From positions 9,448 to 73,447 of the forward strand of contig QGVE01000002.1 of the NCBI GenBank assembly GCA_003242675.1: 64,000 nt of DNA. Direction: 5' to 3'. This document shows, piece after piece, positions 14,853 to 22,460 of the stretch (the stretch's first letter is position 1; every line of letters starts with the position of its first letter). The notes under the pieces are model-generated. The model was not told the DNA's origin, searched no databases, and saw only the letters and a list, made by a program, of their open reading frames with translations. Origin of the DNA: Bacillota bacterium. Lineage in GTDB: Bacteria; Bacillota_E; Symbiobacteriia; Symbiobacteriales; Symbiobacteriaceae. The translations under genes were made by a program, and so were the position numbers.

Positions 14853-15518
14853 ATGGACGGAGGAAAGATCCGCATCCTGATCGTGGACGACCAGCCCCTG
14901 CTCCGGCGGGGACTTGCCGCACTGCTGAACCGGAACCCCGACATGGAGGTGGTCGGCGAGGCGTGCCATGGCGAGGAGGCCCTGCGGGTGGCCGCCGAGG
15001 TCAACCCCGACGTGATCCTGATGGACGTCCGCATGCCCGTGATGGACGGCGTCGCGGCGACCCGGGAGCTCAAGCGCCGGGGCAGCGCCGCCGGGGTCAT
15101 CATCCTGACCACGTTCGACGACGACGAGTACATCTTCGAAGGGATCGCCGCCGGCGCGCGCGGGTACCTGCTCAAGGACGCCGAGTACGACGAACTCTCC
15201 CAGGCGATCCGCACCGTGGCGAAGGGAGAGTCGCTGCTGCAGCCGCAGATCACCACCCGGGTGCTGAAGGAGTTCAGCCGGCTCTCCTCCCTGGCCGCAA
15301 CCCGGCCCAAGCCGCAGCCCCTGGCCGAGCCGCTGACCGAGCGGGAGACCGAGGTGCTGCGCCTGATGGCCTCGGGCGCCTCCAACCAGGACATCGCCGA
15401 GAAGCTGTTCATCGGGCAGGGCACCGTCAAGCACCACGTGCGCGCGATCTTCGCCAAGCTGGGGGCGCGCGACCGGGTGCACGCCATCCTGCTGGCCCAG
15501 GAGCTCAATTTGGTCTAG
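14853..15518 (+). CDS. NarL/LuxR-family response regulator
   Basis: A 221-residue DNA-binding regulator paired with the kinase just upstream. The receiver domain begins IRILIVDDQPLLRRGLAALL; acidic residues in VDDQ, the phospho-acceptor Asp in VILMDVRMPVMDG, and the Lys in YLLKDAEYDE are all present. The C-terminal helix-turn-helix reads LTERETEVLRLMASGASNQD then IAEKLFIGQGTVKHHVRAIF. GGGGGG precedes ATG 14853. Target genes cannot be read here. No obvious regulon lies next door, as the next gene (DegV) has its own ribosome site after a gap. Confidence 0.93.
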   Translation: MDGGKIRILIVDDQPLLRRGLAALLNRNPDMEVVGEACHGEEALRVAAEVNPDVILMDVRMPVMDGVAATRELKRRGSAAGVIILTTFDDDEYIFEGIAAGARGYLLKDAEYDELSQAIRTVAKGESLLQPQITTRVLKEFSRLSSLAATRPKPQPLAEPLTERETEVLRLMASGASNQDIAEKLFIGQGTVKHHVRAIFAKLGARDRVHAILLAQELNLV

Positions 15519-15553
15519 CCCCGTACGGCCCGGGGACTATACCTTGAGGCAGA

Positions 15554-15574
15554 GGCGCCGCGCGCCGCGGCGCC
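15554..15574 (+). terminator. Hairpin after the response regulator gene
   Basis: A 9-bp GC-only stem (15554-15562 with 15566-15574) with a 3-nt loop. No T run follows, so termination is not assured. Confidence 0.4.
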
Positions 15575-15698
15575 AAAACTGTGCCCTGCGATCGGACCTC
15601 AGGGCAGATGCGCAGCTTTCCCTCCACAGGTACGCTGGGTGCAGAGCGCGGGCGGGCCGGCTCGTGGCCGGCGACCGCCCCGATGAGGAGGAACCAGC

Positions 15699-16598
15699 AT
15701 GACCTGCAATCGCTCCTGCACCCTCGTGGTGGACGGGGGAGTCGATCTGCCGGATGCCTTGATGGCGCAGTACGGCCTGCACGTTGTTCCGCTGACGGTC
15801 CACTTCGGCGAGGAGAGCTACCAGAGCGGCGTCACCCTCACCGCCGCCGCCTTCTACCAGCGGCTGCGGGAGCGGGGCGAGTTCCCGACCACCTCGCAGC
15901 CGGCCGTGGGCGACTACGTGGCCGCCTACCGGCGGGCGGCGGAGGCGGGGCTGCCCATCCTGTCGCTTCACCTCTCCAGCGGGCTCTCGGGCTCCTTCAA
16001 CGCCGCGAACGCTGCGCGGGCGCTGGTGCCGGAACTGAACATCACCCTGGTGGACACGCGCACCCTCACGGGCGAGATGGCCCTGCAGGTGATCGTGGCC
16101 GCCGAGATGGCCGAGCAGGGCCTGCCGGTCGCGGAGATCTGCGAGGTGTTGCGCGGCGTGAACGAGCGCTCGCGCCTGTACTTCACGATCGACAAGCTGG
16201 ACTACCTGCGCAAGGGCGGGCGGCTCGGCCGGGTCGCCGGGGCCGTGGGCAGCCTGCTGGGCATCCGCCCCATCGTCACGGTGGACAAGTCCAGCGGCAC
16301 GTACATCGCCGCCGGCAAGGCGCGGTCGTTCCGCAGGGCGGTCGAGATGGTCGCCCAGCGCATCATCGAGGACGTGGGCGAGGGGGGCGAGGTGAGCCTC
16401 ATGGTCCTGGAGGGACACTGCCCCGACCAGGTCGCCTGCCTGGTCTCCCTGCTCCGGAGCCGGCTGGAGGTGGTCTGGTTCCACCACGTGCACGCCAACC
16501 CCAGCCTCGGCGCCCACGTCGGCCCCGACGCCATCGGCGTGGCGTACTTCCCCGGGGAACTGCCCTTCGTGGGGCGGGACGTCGCCGCGGCAGACTGA
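15699..16598 (+). CDS. DegV-family fatty-acid-binding protein
   Basis: A 299-residue DegV-family protein. In Firmicutes these bind a single fatty acid and, as FakB, present it to the kinase FakA for phosphorylation. Motifs seen are VVDGGVDLPDALMAQYGL at the N-terminus, the conserved FPTTSQPAVGDY, the loop SLHLSSGLSGSFN, and LDYLRKGGRLGRVAG in the second domain. GAGGAGGAA precedes ATG 15699. No FakA-like gene lies nearby, so the assignment to fatty-acid metabolism is by family only. A terminator follows. Confidence 0.9.
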   Translation: MTCNRSCTLVVDGGVDLPDALMAQYGLHVVPLTVHFGEESYQSGVTLTAAAFYQRLRERGEFPTTSQPAVGDYVAAYRRAAEAGLPILSLHLSSGLSGSFNAANAARALVPELNITLVDTRTLTGEMALQVIVAAEMAEQGLPVAEICEVLRGVNERSRLYFTIDKLDYLRKGGRLGRVAGAVGSLLGIRPIVTVDKSSGTYIAAGKARSFRRAVEMVAQRIIEDVGEGGEVSLMVLEGHCPDQVACLVSLLRSRLEVVWFHHVHANPSLGAHVGPDAIGVAYFPGELPFVGRDVAAAD

Positions 16599-16633
16599 AA
16601 ACCTCGCGGAACGAAGGCCGATTGAACGGGACA

Positions 16634-16661
16634 GGCCGCCCCATCCCGGGGCGGCCGTTTT
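16634..16661 (+). terminator. Rho-independent terminator after degV-like gene
   Basis: A 9-bp stem (16634-16642 with 16648-16656) is followed by GTTTTCCC. Outer bases AACGGG/CCCGTT can extend it. Confidence 0.8.
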
Positions 16662-16673
16662 CCCGTTCTGGCG

Positions 16674-17348
16674 CTACAGGGTATAGCTCTCGCCGGGCCG
16701 GAGGACGACGGGCTTCGAGATGCCGGACTCCCGGACCCGCGCGACGAAGTCGGAGGGGTCCTGGACCAGAACGGGGAAGGTGCCCCAGTGCATCGGGATG
16801 ACCACCTTGGGCCGGATCCACTCCACCGCCACGGCCGCGTCCTCGGGGCCCATCGTGTAGTGATCGCCGATGGGCAGCAGGGCCACGTCGATTCCGGGCT
16901 CCTCGATGACCCCGTTCAGCAGCTTCATGTCGCTGAACAGCGCGGTGTCGCCCGCGTGGTAGATGCGCTTGCCGCCGATGTGGATGACGAAGCCGCAGGC
17001 GTGGCCGCCGGTCGGGCCGAACCCGTGGTAGGCCAGGGTCATGCGCACCAGGCCGAAGTCGAAGCGCCGCTTCCCGCCCAGGGCCATGTCGGCGACCTTG
17101 ACCCCCTGGTCGGCCAGGGTGTACGCGGCGTCGGCGCTGGTGATGATCGTCGCGCCGGTCCGCTTGGCGATGGCCACCGCATCGCCGACGTGGTCCTGGT
17201 GCAGGTGGGTGACGAGGATGTACTGCGGGTTCAGCTCCTCCGCCTTCACCGGGCAGCTGGGGTTGCCGGTGATGAACGGATCGATCAGCAGGTTCCACTG
17301 CCCCTCGGTGATCTCAAACGCCGCATGTCCGAGATAGCGAATCTGCAT
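16674..17348 (-). CDS. UPF0173-type metal-dependent hydrolase (metallo-beta-lactamase fold)
   Basis: A 224-residue MBL-fold protein of the UPF0173 family. The zinc motif is THLHQDHVGD. Further ligand regions are YHAGDTALFSDMK and the C-terminal IPMHWGTFP. It begins MQIRYLGHAAFEI, as is typical for this family. ATG 17348 has GGGAGG at 17356-17361. The physiological substrate of the family is not established. It is divergently arranged from the hydrolase/membrane gene at 17512, with a perfect 14-bp palindrome between them that may serve one or both genes. Confidence 0.92.
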   Translation of the reverse strand: MQIRYLGHAAFEITEGQWNLLIDPFITGNPSCPVKAEELNPQYILVTHLHQDHVGDAVAIAKRTGATIITSADAAYTLADQGVKVADMALGGKRRFDFGLVRMTLAYHGFGPTGGHACGFVIHIGGKRIYHAGDTALFSDMKLLNGVIEEPGIDVALLPIGDHYTMGPEDAAVAVEWIRPKVVIPMHWGTFPVLVQDPSDFVARVRESGISKPVVLRPGESYTL

Positions 17349-17429
17349 ACGATCGCCTCCCTTGCGCATGGAATGGTCGGAATGCGCACCTGCCGGCGGC
17401 GCGGGATGGTCGCCGCGAGCAGGGGAATC

Positions 17430-17443
17430 CCATACATGTATGG
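17430..17443. promoter_or_regulatory. Perfect 14-bp palindrome, possible operator
   Basis: CCATACATGTATGG is a perfect dyad in the AT-richer gap between the divergent genes ending at 17348 and starting at 17512. The binding protein is not evident. Confidence 0.45.
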
Positions 17444-17511
17444 AAGGAACAATACAATGATGTCCTGACGTTTCAGTATTAGCAGCAATATGCAGGCAGG
17501 GTGAGCAGAGA

Positions 17512-18828
17512 ATGACGCGGAGGGCCTGGTGGGTCGTGCTGACGTTCGCCTTGGTGCTCGCCGCCCAGTGGGCGGTGGCGCGCGGCCACGCCGACCTTGC
17601 AGTGAAGGAGGAGGTGCTGGCCGGGAGCCCCACGCTGCACGTGGCGGCGGCGGGCGAACCCCGGGGGACCGTCATCGTGCTGCACGGCCCCGGAGGGAGC
17701 AAGGAGATGATGCAGCACTGGGGCTACGCCCTGGCCCGCCTGGGCTTTGACGCCTACATCCCGGACCTGCCCGGCCACGGGGCCCACACGGCGCCCCTGG
17801 CCGACCCCGGCGGGGCCGTCGCCCGCCTGGTGGAGGAGCTGGTCGCCAGCGGACGGGCGGATCCGGACCGGCTGGCCCTGATGGGCCGTTCGCCCGCCGG
17901 TTTCTCCGCCGACGCCGGTCCCCTTCCGGAAACCGCCGCCAACCTGCTGGACCGCGCTGCGCAGAACCCGCTCACTCCCCTCTACGACGGGGGCGCGGTG
18001 GCCGAGGCGGCCGGGCAGCTCTCCCTCGCCTTCGGCACGGAGCCGCCCGCGCCTCCGGCCCCGCCCCGGACCGGGGTCTGGCTGATCCTGGGGCTGGCAG
18101 GCGGCCTGGGCGCACCGCTGGCCGTGGCGGTCCTGGTGCGCCCGGATCCCCGGAAGGCCGGCCGGCGGCAGCGGCCCGTCGGGCTCCTCACCGGCCTGGC
18201 CGCGGTGGCGGTCTCCCTCCTCAGCGCGGTGCTCGCCGCGGTCTACCTGCGCGTGCCGCGCCTCGGCGTCGCCGCGCTGGACCACCTGGTACCCTATTTC
18301 CTGGTCGCGGCCGCCGTTCTCCTGCTGCTGCGCCTGCTGTGGCCGCAGGAGTTCGGCGCGGCGCCGGCGGGCGGCGGCGAGTCGGTCGCGGCGTCCCTCC
18401 TGCGGGGCATCGCGGTGGTCCTCGCGTTCCTCGGCGCCGTGGTCCCGGTGATTCACCAGAATATCACCTATTTTGTACCGACGATCCCCAGAATCCTGCC
18501 GGTCGTGGCCGCCGTCCTCGTCTACGGCCTGTACGCCGTCCAGGTGGAGGGCCTGAAGCGGGCCGTGTCCGGCGGGCCGTCGCCGGCGGGCTTCCTGCTG
18601 GGGCTCGCGGCGAAGCTGCTGATGGTGGCGACGTGGATCGGGGCGGGGGCGCTGCCCAACCCGCCCGCCTTCCTGCCCGCGGCGGCCCCGGCCGCCCTGG
18701 CGGTGCTGGTGGGGGCGGAGATCCTGAGCGGCTGCCTGGCTGCGCTGCGCTTCTCGCCCCTCAGCGCGGCGCTGGTGGAAGCGGTCATCATCGGCTGGAC
18801 GGCCGCGGTGACGCTGCCCTTGGTATGA
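17512..18828 (+). CDS. Alpha/beta-hydrolase-like domain fused to a multi-spanning membrane domain
   Basis: A 438-residue protein. After a signal-anchor (WWVVLTFALVLAAQWAVA) come hydrolase motifs: VIVLHGPGGSKEM (oxyanion loop), PDLPGHGAH, and the nucleophile elbow MGRSPAGF with Ser at about residue 125. The usual following ~100 residues that should carry the catalytic Asp and His are absent. The sequence runs straight into a helix like the end of the fold (TPLYDGGAVAEAAG) and then about 7 TM helices (about 185-435). The elbow is also unusual (GRSPA instead of GxSxG). It is therefore probably inactive as a hydrolase, or has changed role. The start lacks a strong ribosome site. Function unknown. 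Confidence 0.7.
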   Translation: MTRRAWWVVLTFALVLAAQWAVARGHADLAVKEEVLAGSPTLHVAAAGEPRGTVIVLHGPGGSKEMMQHWGYALARLGFDAYIPDLPGHGAHTAPLADPGGAVARLVEELVASGRADPDRLALMGRSPAGFSADAGPLPETAANLLDRAAQNPLTPLYDGGAVAEAAGQLSLAFGTEPPAPPAPPRTGVWLILGLAGGLGAPLAVAVLVRPDPRKAGRRQRPVGLLTGLAAVAVSLLSAVLAAVYLRVPRLGVAALDHLVPYFLVAAAVLLLLRLLWPQEFGAAPAGGGESVAASLLRGIAVVLAFLGAVVPVIHQNITYFVPTIPRILPVVAAVLVYGLYAVQVEGLKRAVSGGPSPAGFLLGLAAKLLMVATWIGAGALPNPPAFLPAAAPAALAVLVGAEILSGCLAALRFSPLSAALVEAVIIGWTAAVTLPLV

Positions 18829-18837
18829 AGGGCGGCA

Positions 18838-18866
18838 TGGACCCGGTGCGGTGGCGGGGGTATAAT
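18838..18866 (+). promoter_or_regulatory. Promoter of the dus-like gene
   Basis: TGGACC (18838-18843), 17 bp, TATAAT (18861-18866). It starts about 10 bases after the upstream stop codon. Confidence 0.65.
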
Positions 18867-18905
18867 ACACCTCGCCACCGTTTTGTATTTGTGGGGGTGA
18901 AAGGG

Positions 18906-19943
18906 TTGGCCGAACCGCTCTTGAAGCCCGTCCGCATCGGCGGACTCACGGTCGAACGACCGCTCGCGCTGGCGCCCATGTCCGGCGTCACCAACTGGCC
19001 CTTTCGCCGCCTCTGCAAGGAGCAGGGCTGCGGACTGGTGGTCACGGAGTTCGTCAGCGACAAGGCCCTGCTCTACGACAGCAAGCGCACGCGGGAGATG
19101 ATCCGGCTCCTGCCGGACGAGCGGCCCGCGGGGGTGCAGATCTTCGGCGCCGACCCCGACACGATGGCGCGCGCCGCGGCGCGCGTGGTGGAGCTGGAGC
19201 AGCCGGACCTGATCGACATCAACATGGGCTGTCCCGCCCCGAAGGTCACCAAGGGCCGGGGGGGCTCGTCACTGCTGAAGGAGCCGGAAGTCGCCCAGGA
19301 GATCGTGCGGCAGGTGGTGCGGGCCGTGGCGCCTGTGCCGGTGACCGTGAAGATGCGCATCGGCTGGGATGCCCGCTCGATCAACGCCGTCGAGGTGGCC
19401 AAGCGGGTGGAGGACGCCGGCGCGCAGATGATCACGGTCCACGGCCGCACGCGGGAGCAGCACTACTCCGGCCGGGCCGACTGGAGCGTGATTGCCGCGG
19501 TCGCCCGCGCGGTGTCCATCCCGGTATTGGGCAACGGCGACATCACCGGCCCGGTCGAGGCCGCGGAGCGGCTGCGCACCTGCGGCGTGGCCGGCCTGGC
19601 CGTGGGGCGCGGCGCGCTGGGCAACCCCTGGATCTTCCGCCGCATCCTCCACTACCTGGAGACGGGCGAGATCCTGCCCGAGCCCGGCGTGCGGGAGCGG
19701 GTGGAGATGGCGCTCCGCCACCTGGACCTCATGATCGAGTACAGGGGCGAGTTCCTGGCGGTGCGGGAGATGCGCAAGCACGCGGCCTGGTACCTGAAGG
19801 GGCTGCCCGGCTCCGCCGCGGTGCGCGCGGCCGTCAACCAGGCGGAGCGGGCGGAGGAGATGCGGGCCCTGCTCCTGGGTTATCTGGAGCGCATGGAGGG
19901 CTTGGGGGCCACAGAGGCCGAAAGCGTCAGACTGTTAAGTTGA
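18906..19943 (+). CDS. dus: tRNA-dihydrouridine synthase (NifR3/DusB type)
   Basis: A 345-residue FMN-dependent enzyme that reduces uridines to dihydrouridine in tRNA. FMN and substrate motifs are LAPMSGVTNWPFRRL, IDINMGCPAPKVTKG with the catalytic Cys in GCPAP, VKMRIGW, ITVHGRTREQHYSG, and GNGDI then VGRGALGNPWIF. TTG 18906 is chosen because GGGGGTGA lies just before it (18893-18900); the frame is open further upstream, but that part is a shadow. It has its own promoter, and its stop codon overlaps the -35 of the greA promoter. Confidence 0.93.
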   Translation: MAEPLLKPVRIGGLTVERPLALAPMSGVTNWPFRRLCKEQGCGLVVTEFVSDKALLYDSKRTREMIRLLPDERPAGVQIFGADPDTMARAAARVVELEQPDLIDINMGCPAPKVTKGRGGSSLLKEPEVAQEIVRQVVRAVAPVPVTVKMRIGWDARSINAVEVAKRVEDAGAQMITVHGRTREQHYSGRADWSVIAAVARAVSIPVLGNGDITGPVEAAERLRTCGVAGLAVGRGALGNPWIFRRILHYLETGEILPEPGVRERVEMALRHLDLMIEYRGEFLAVREMRKHAAWYLKGLPGSAAVRAAVNQAERAEEMRALLLGYLERMEGLGATEAESVRLLS

Positions 19944-19969
19944 CAGCACGCGGCGGCCTCCCGTACAAT
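19940..19969 (+). promoter_or_regulatory. Promoter of greA
   Basis: TTGACA (19940-19945), 18 bp, TACAAT (19964-19969). The -35 overlaps the stop codon of the preceding gene. The leader to greA is about 170 bases and shows no recognised riboswitch. Confidence 0.75.
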
Positions 19970-20148
19970 GAAGTGCCGTAGAAGCGGAGCGCTGCGGGGC
20001 CGCGCGGAGTCGGTCCCGCTGTGCTTCGTCGCAGCAGGACACCTCGGGCATTCTGCGGCCGGTCCGGGGCGTATACATCCCTACCACAACGAGCGGATCA
20101 CCGCCCCGGCGGCGCGGTGTGGCTGTCTGGAGTAAAGGGGAGAACCAC

Positions 20149-20622
20149 ATGGCCGAGAAAGAGGTGCTGCTATCCCTGGACGGGCTGAAGCAGCTCGAGC
20201 AGGAGCTGCTCTACCTGCGCACCGTGAAGCGCATGGAGGTCGCCCAGCGCATCAAGCAGGCCCGCGAGTACGGCGACATCGCCGAGAACTCGGAGTACGA
20301 GGACGCGAAGAACGAGCAGGCCTTCATCGAAGGGCGCATCCTGGTGCTGGAGAAGATGCTGCGCAACGCGCGGGTGATCGACGAACCCGTCGGGCAGCAG
20401 GAGGTCGTGGTCCTCGGCAGCACGGTGGTGCTGAAGGACCTGGAGTACGGCGAGGAGCATACCTACACGATCGTGGGCACCACCGAGGCCGATCCCGCGC
20501 ACAACCGCATCTCCAACGAGTCCCCCGTCGGCCGCGCGATCATGGGGCAGCGCGTGGGGACCGTGGTGGCCGTCGAGGCGCCCGACGGGGTCATCCAGTA
20601 CGAGATCGTCGCGATCAAATGA
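20149..20622 (+). CDS. greA: Transcription elongation factor GreA
   Basis: A 157-residue factor that rescues backtracked RNA polymerase by stimulating RNA cleavage. The N-terminal coiled coil carries the acidic tip (YGDIAENSEYEDAKNEQ). The C-terminal FKBP-like domain ends with SPVGRAIMGQRVG and a VIQYEIV strand. AAGGGGAG precedes ATG 20149. It has its own promoter and terminator, so it is monocistronic. Confidence 0.96.
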   Translation: MAEKEVLLSLDGLKQLEQELLYLRTVKRMEVAQRIKQAREYGDIAENSEYEDAKNEQAFIEGRILVLEKMLRNARVIDEPVGQQEVVVLGSTVVLKDLEYGEEHTYTIVGTTEADPAHNRISNESPVGRAIMGQRVGTVVAVEAPDGVIQYEIVAIK

Positions 20623-20623
20623 G

Positions 20624-20655
20624 CAAGCGGGGGTCGAAGTTGCCCCCGCTTGATT
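20624..20655 (+). terminator. Terminator of greA
   Basis: A 10-bp stem (20624-20633 with 20643-20652) with a 9-nt loop is followed by ATTT. It overlaps the end of the gene. Confidence 0.75.
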
Positions 20656-20766
20656 TCCCACCCCGGCGTGAGTCTGACGTCCGCGCCCCGCCGCAGGATC
20701 GCGGCGCTGCCCGGCGCGGGCGGCGCGACCGCGGCAAGATCCGCACCGCCTGGCAGCGGGTATGCG

Positions 20767-20796
20767 TTGACAGCGGGCGGCGGTGGCGGGTACAAT
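20767..20796 (+). promoter_or_regulatory. Promoter of tRNA-Ala(UGC)
   Basis: TTGACA (20767-20772), 18 bp, TACAAT (20791-20796), ending 15 bases before the tRNA. Confidence 0.8.
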
Positions 20797-20811
20797 GGCT
20801 AAGCGGTTAGC

Positions 20812-20887
20812 GGGGCTGTAGCTCAGCTGGGAGAGCAGCGCCTTTGCAAGGCGAAGGTCGAGGGTTCGAGTCCCTTCAGCTCCACCA
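20812..20887 (+). tRNA. tRNA-Ala (anticodon UGC)
   Basis: A 76-nt cloverleaf with encoded CCA. The anticodon loop TTTGCAA places TGC at 20845-20847. The acceptor stem has G3:U70, the alanine identity pair. Confidence 0.98.
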
Positions 20888-20891
20888 CGAT

Positions 20892-20919
20892 GGACCGGGC
20901 ACACGCCCGGTCCCTTTTT
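20892..20919 (+). terminator. Terminator of tRNA-Ala(UGC)
   Basis: A 9-bp stem (20892-20900 with 20905-20913) with a 4-nt loop is followed by TTTTT. Confidence 0.9.
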
Positions 20920-21045
20920 CATTTGCCGGCGCCCGGCGCCGCTGCCGTGCGCGACCGCCGCGTCCGCGAAGTCCTGCGCGGCCTGCCCGCTGGGGAAGGC
21001 TCGCGGGCGAGCTTGCACAGCCCCTGAGAGCGGTGGACCCCGGGG

Positions 21046-21084
21046 AAAAAAGGCGGAGCCCGGCGCATGCGGCGCCGGGCTCCG
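21046..21084 (-). terminator. Terminator of the cupredoxin gene
   Basis: A 13-bp stem (21054-21066 with 21072-21084) lies just after the minus-strand stop. The A run at 21046-21051 gives the T tract on that strand. Confidence 0.88.
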
Positions 21085-21093
21085 CGCTTTCTG

Positions 21094-21465
21094 TTACTTG
21101 ACGATGAGCTTGCCGACCATGCCGGCCTCGCGGTGGCCGGGCACGTCGCAGATGATGTCGTGCTCGCCGGTCTGGGTGGCCTTGACCTCGATGACCTTGG
21201 TCTGCCCCGAGGGGATCTGGCCGGAGTTGACGTTGAGGGAGGGGATCAGGAAGTTGTGGGCGACGGCGGGATCCTTGTTGATCAGGGTGATCTTCAGCGT
21301 GTCACCCTTATTGGCCTCAAGGACGTCAGGCGTGAACTTCATCTCACCGTTGATGCCCATTTCGACGGTGAGCTCCTTCACGTTGCCGCTTCCGCCGCCC
21401 CCGCACCCAGCGAGGACACCCAGCGAGAGCACAACCACTGCCAGAAGCATCGCGAGCTTGCGCAT
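21094..21465 (-). CDS. Cupredoxin-domain lipoprotein
   Basis: A 123-residue lipoprotein with signal MRKLAMLLAVVVLSLGVLAGC and lipobox Cys21. The mature part is a plastocyanin-like beta-barrel with a complete type I copper site: His70 (VAHNFL), Cys106, His111 and Met116 (CDVPGHREAGM). It is therefore a single-electron carrier tethered outside the membrane. ATG 21465 has AGGAAGTG upstream at a rather long spacing; a GTG ten codons earlier is possible. It is divergent from, and immediately next to, the cbb3 oxidase and bc-complex genes, so it is a good candidate electron shuttle between those complexes. Confidence 0.88.
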   Translation of the reverse strand: MRKLAMLLAVVVLSLGVLAGCGGGGSGNVKELTVEMGINGEMKFTPDVLEANKGDTLKITLINKDPAVAHNFLIPSLNVNSGQIPSGQTKVIEVKATQTGEHDIICDVPGHREAGMVGKLIVK

Positions 21466-21550
21466 ACTTAAAGTTTCACTTCCTTTCCTGGCCACTATGA
21501 TGCCAAAGACGCCGGCTCAGGCCAATCGGACGCGCAACGTACCAGGGCTC

Positions 21551-21587
21551 CTTAGGCTGCCGAATGGTCTAGGGTGTAGACCCTAAG
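21551..21587. promoter_or_regulatory. Nested inverted repeats between cupredoxin and oxidase genes
   Basis: Three nested dyads share one centre region: CTTAGG/CCTAAG (21551-21556 and 21582-21587), GGTCTA/TAGACC (21566-21571 and 21577-21582), and TAGGGT/ACCCTA (21570-21575 and 21580-21585). It is a candidate operator for the divergent respiratory genes. Confidence 0.45.
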
Positions 21588-21619
21588 TACTACCTTGCAT
21601 GCGCCTCTGGTGCCATCCA

Positions 21620-21628
21620 TGGTACAAT
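21620..21628 (+). promoter_or_regulatory. Candidate extended -10 promoter for the oxidase operon
   Basis: TGGTACAAT is an extended -10 (TGN then TACAAT) about 177 bases before the first gene of the operon. There is no good -35. The 21630-21804 leader is AT-richer than its surroundings, with no motif I recognise. Confidence 0.4.
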
Positions 21629-21804
21629 AGCGGCCGAAAACCCTGTAGGTGCATTGATTTCAGACGACTCGGACAGTCTGGAGGCAATCATACCACGGCG
21701 CGGCTGGCGCCGCAAGGGGCACCCGCGGTCACATACGACACATTTAGGTTCTCTTTGTCTTAGTACATTAATATAACGAGGACCGAAATATTGGGGGCGG
21801 TCTC

Positions 21805-22410
21805 GTGGTGCGGTGGGCACGGCTTCCGGCCGGTCCGCTGGTGGCGACGGCCCTGCTGCTGCTCCTGCCGGGGCGGGCGGCGGCGTCGCACCTGAGCGGT
21901 GGGGAGAGCGACCTGATGGGGATCTACGGCGGCGTCGCCCTGGTCCTGGGCTTCGCCGGCCTCCTGGGCGTGCTGGGGCTGGTGCCGGCCCGCTGGCGGT
22001 CAAGGGGGTACCGCTGGGGCCGCTGGCTCCTGGCGATCGGCCTCACCGTCCTGATCGGCGGGGGATTCCACGCGGCAGCCGTCGGCACGGCAGCGCAGCG
22101 GCCGGGCGACGAGGCGTTCGGCCGCCTGGCCACCCAGCAGCTGCTCGGGACGCTCGCCGTCTTCACCTCGTTCTGGGGCGGGGTCTACTACCTCGCCCGG
22201 CGGTCCGGGGTGCTGAACATGGGCGAGTCCGTCAAGTACCGGGTGCTGCACAACGGCGATCCCCCTGAGCCGACGGCGTACCGGGCCGATCGGCCCGGCG
22301 AGCACCGGCTGATGTGGATTCCCTTCGCGGCGATGGGCATCCTGGCGCTCTTCTTCACCGCCGGAGTGCTCCTCGCGCTCCTCCGGCTGCCGCCCGGCGC
22401 ACGGCTCTAG
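21805..22410 (+). CDS. Membrane protein of unknown function at the head of the oxidase operon
   Basis: A 201-residue protein. A signal-like helix (LVATALLLLLPGRAAA) is followed by about four TM segments: near residues 38-60, 75-95, 113-130, and a C-terminal one at about 172-195. No heme or metal motif stands out; a few His (HLSGG, FHAAAV) face the probable outer side. GTG 21805 follows GGGGGCGG. It lies 50 bases before ccoN and on the same strand. I do not recognise the family. Its position suggests an accessory role in assembly or function of the oxidase. Confidence 0.7.
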   Translation: MVRWARLPAGPLVATALLLLLPGRAAASHLSGGESDLMGIYGGVALVLGFAGLLGVLGLVPARWRSRGYRWGRWLLAIGLTVLIGGGFHAAAVGTAAQRPGDEAFGRLATQQLLGTLAVFTSFWGGVYYLARRSGVLNMGESVKYRVLHNGDPPEPTAYRADRPGEHRLMWIPFAAMGILALFFTAGVLLALLRLPPGARL

Positions 22411-22460
22411 TGTGTCCCCGGTTTCCATGGTTCCAGGCTGCAAAGGGGAGGAGAGAGACG

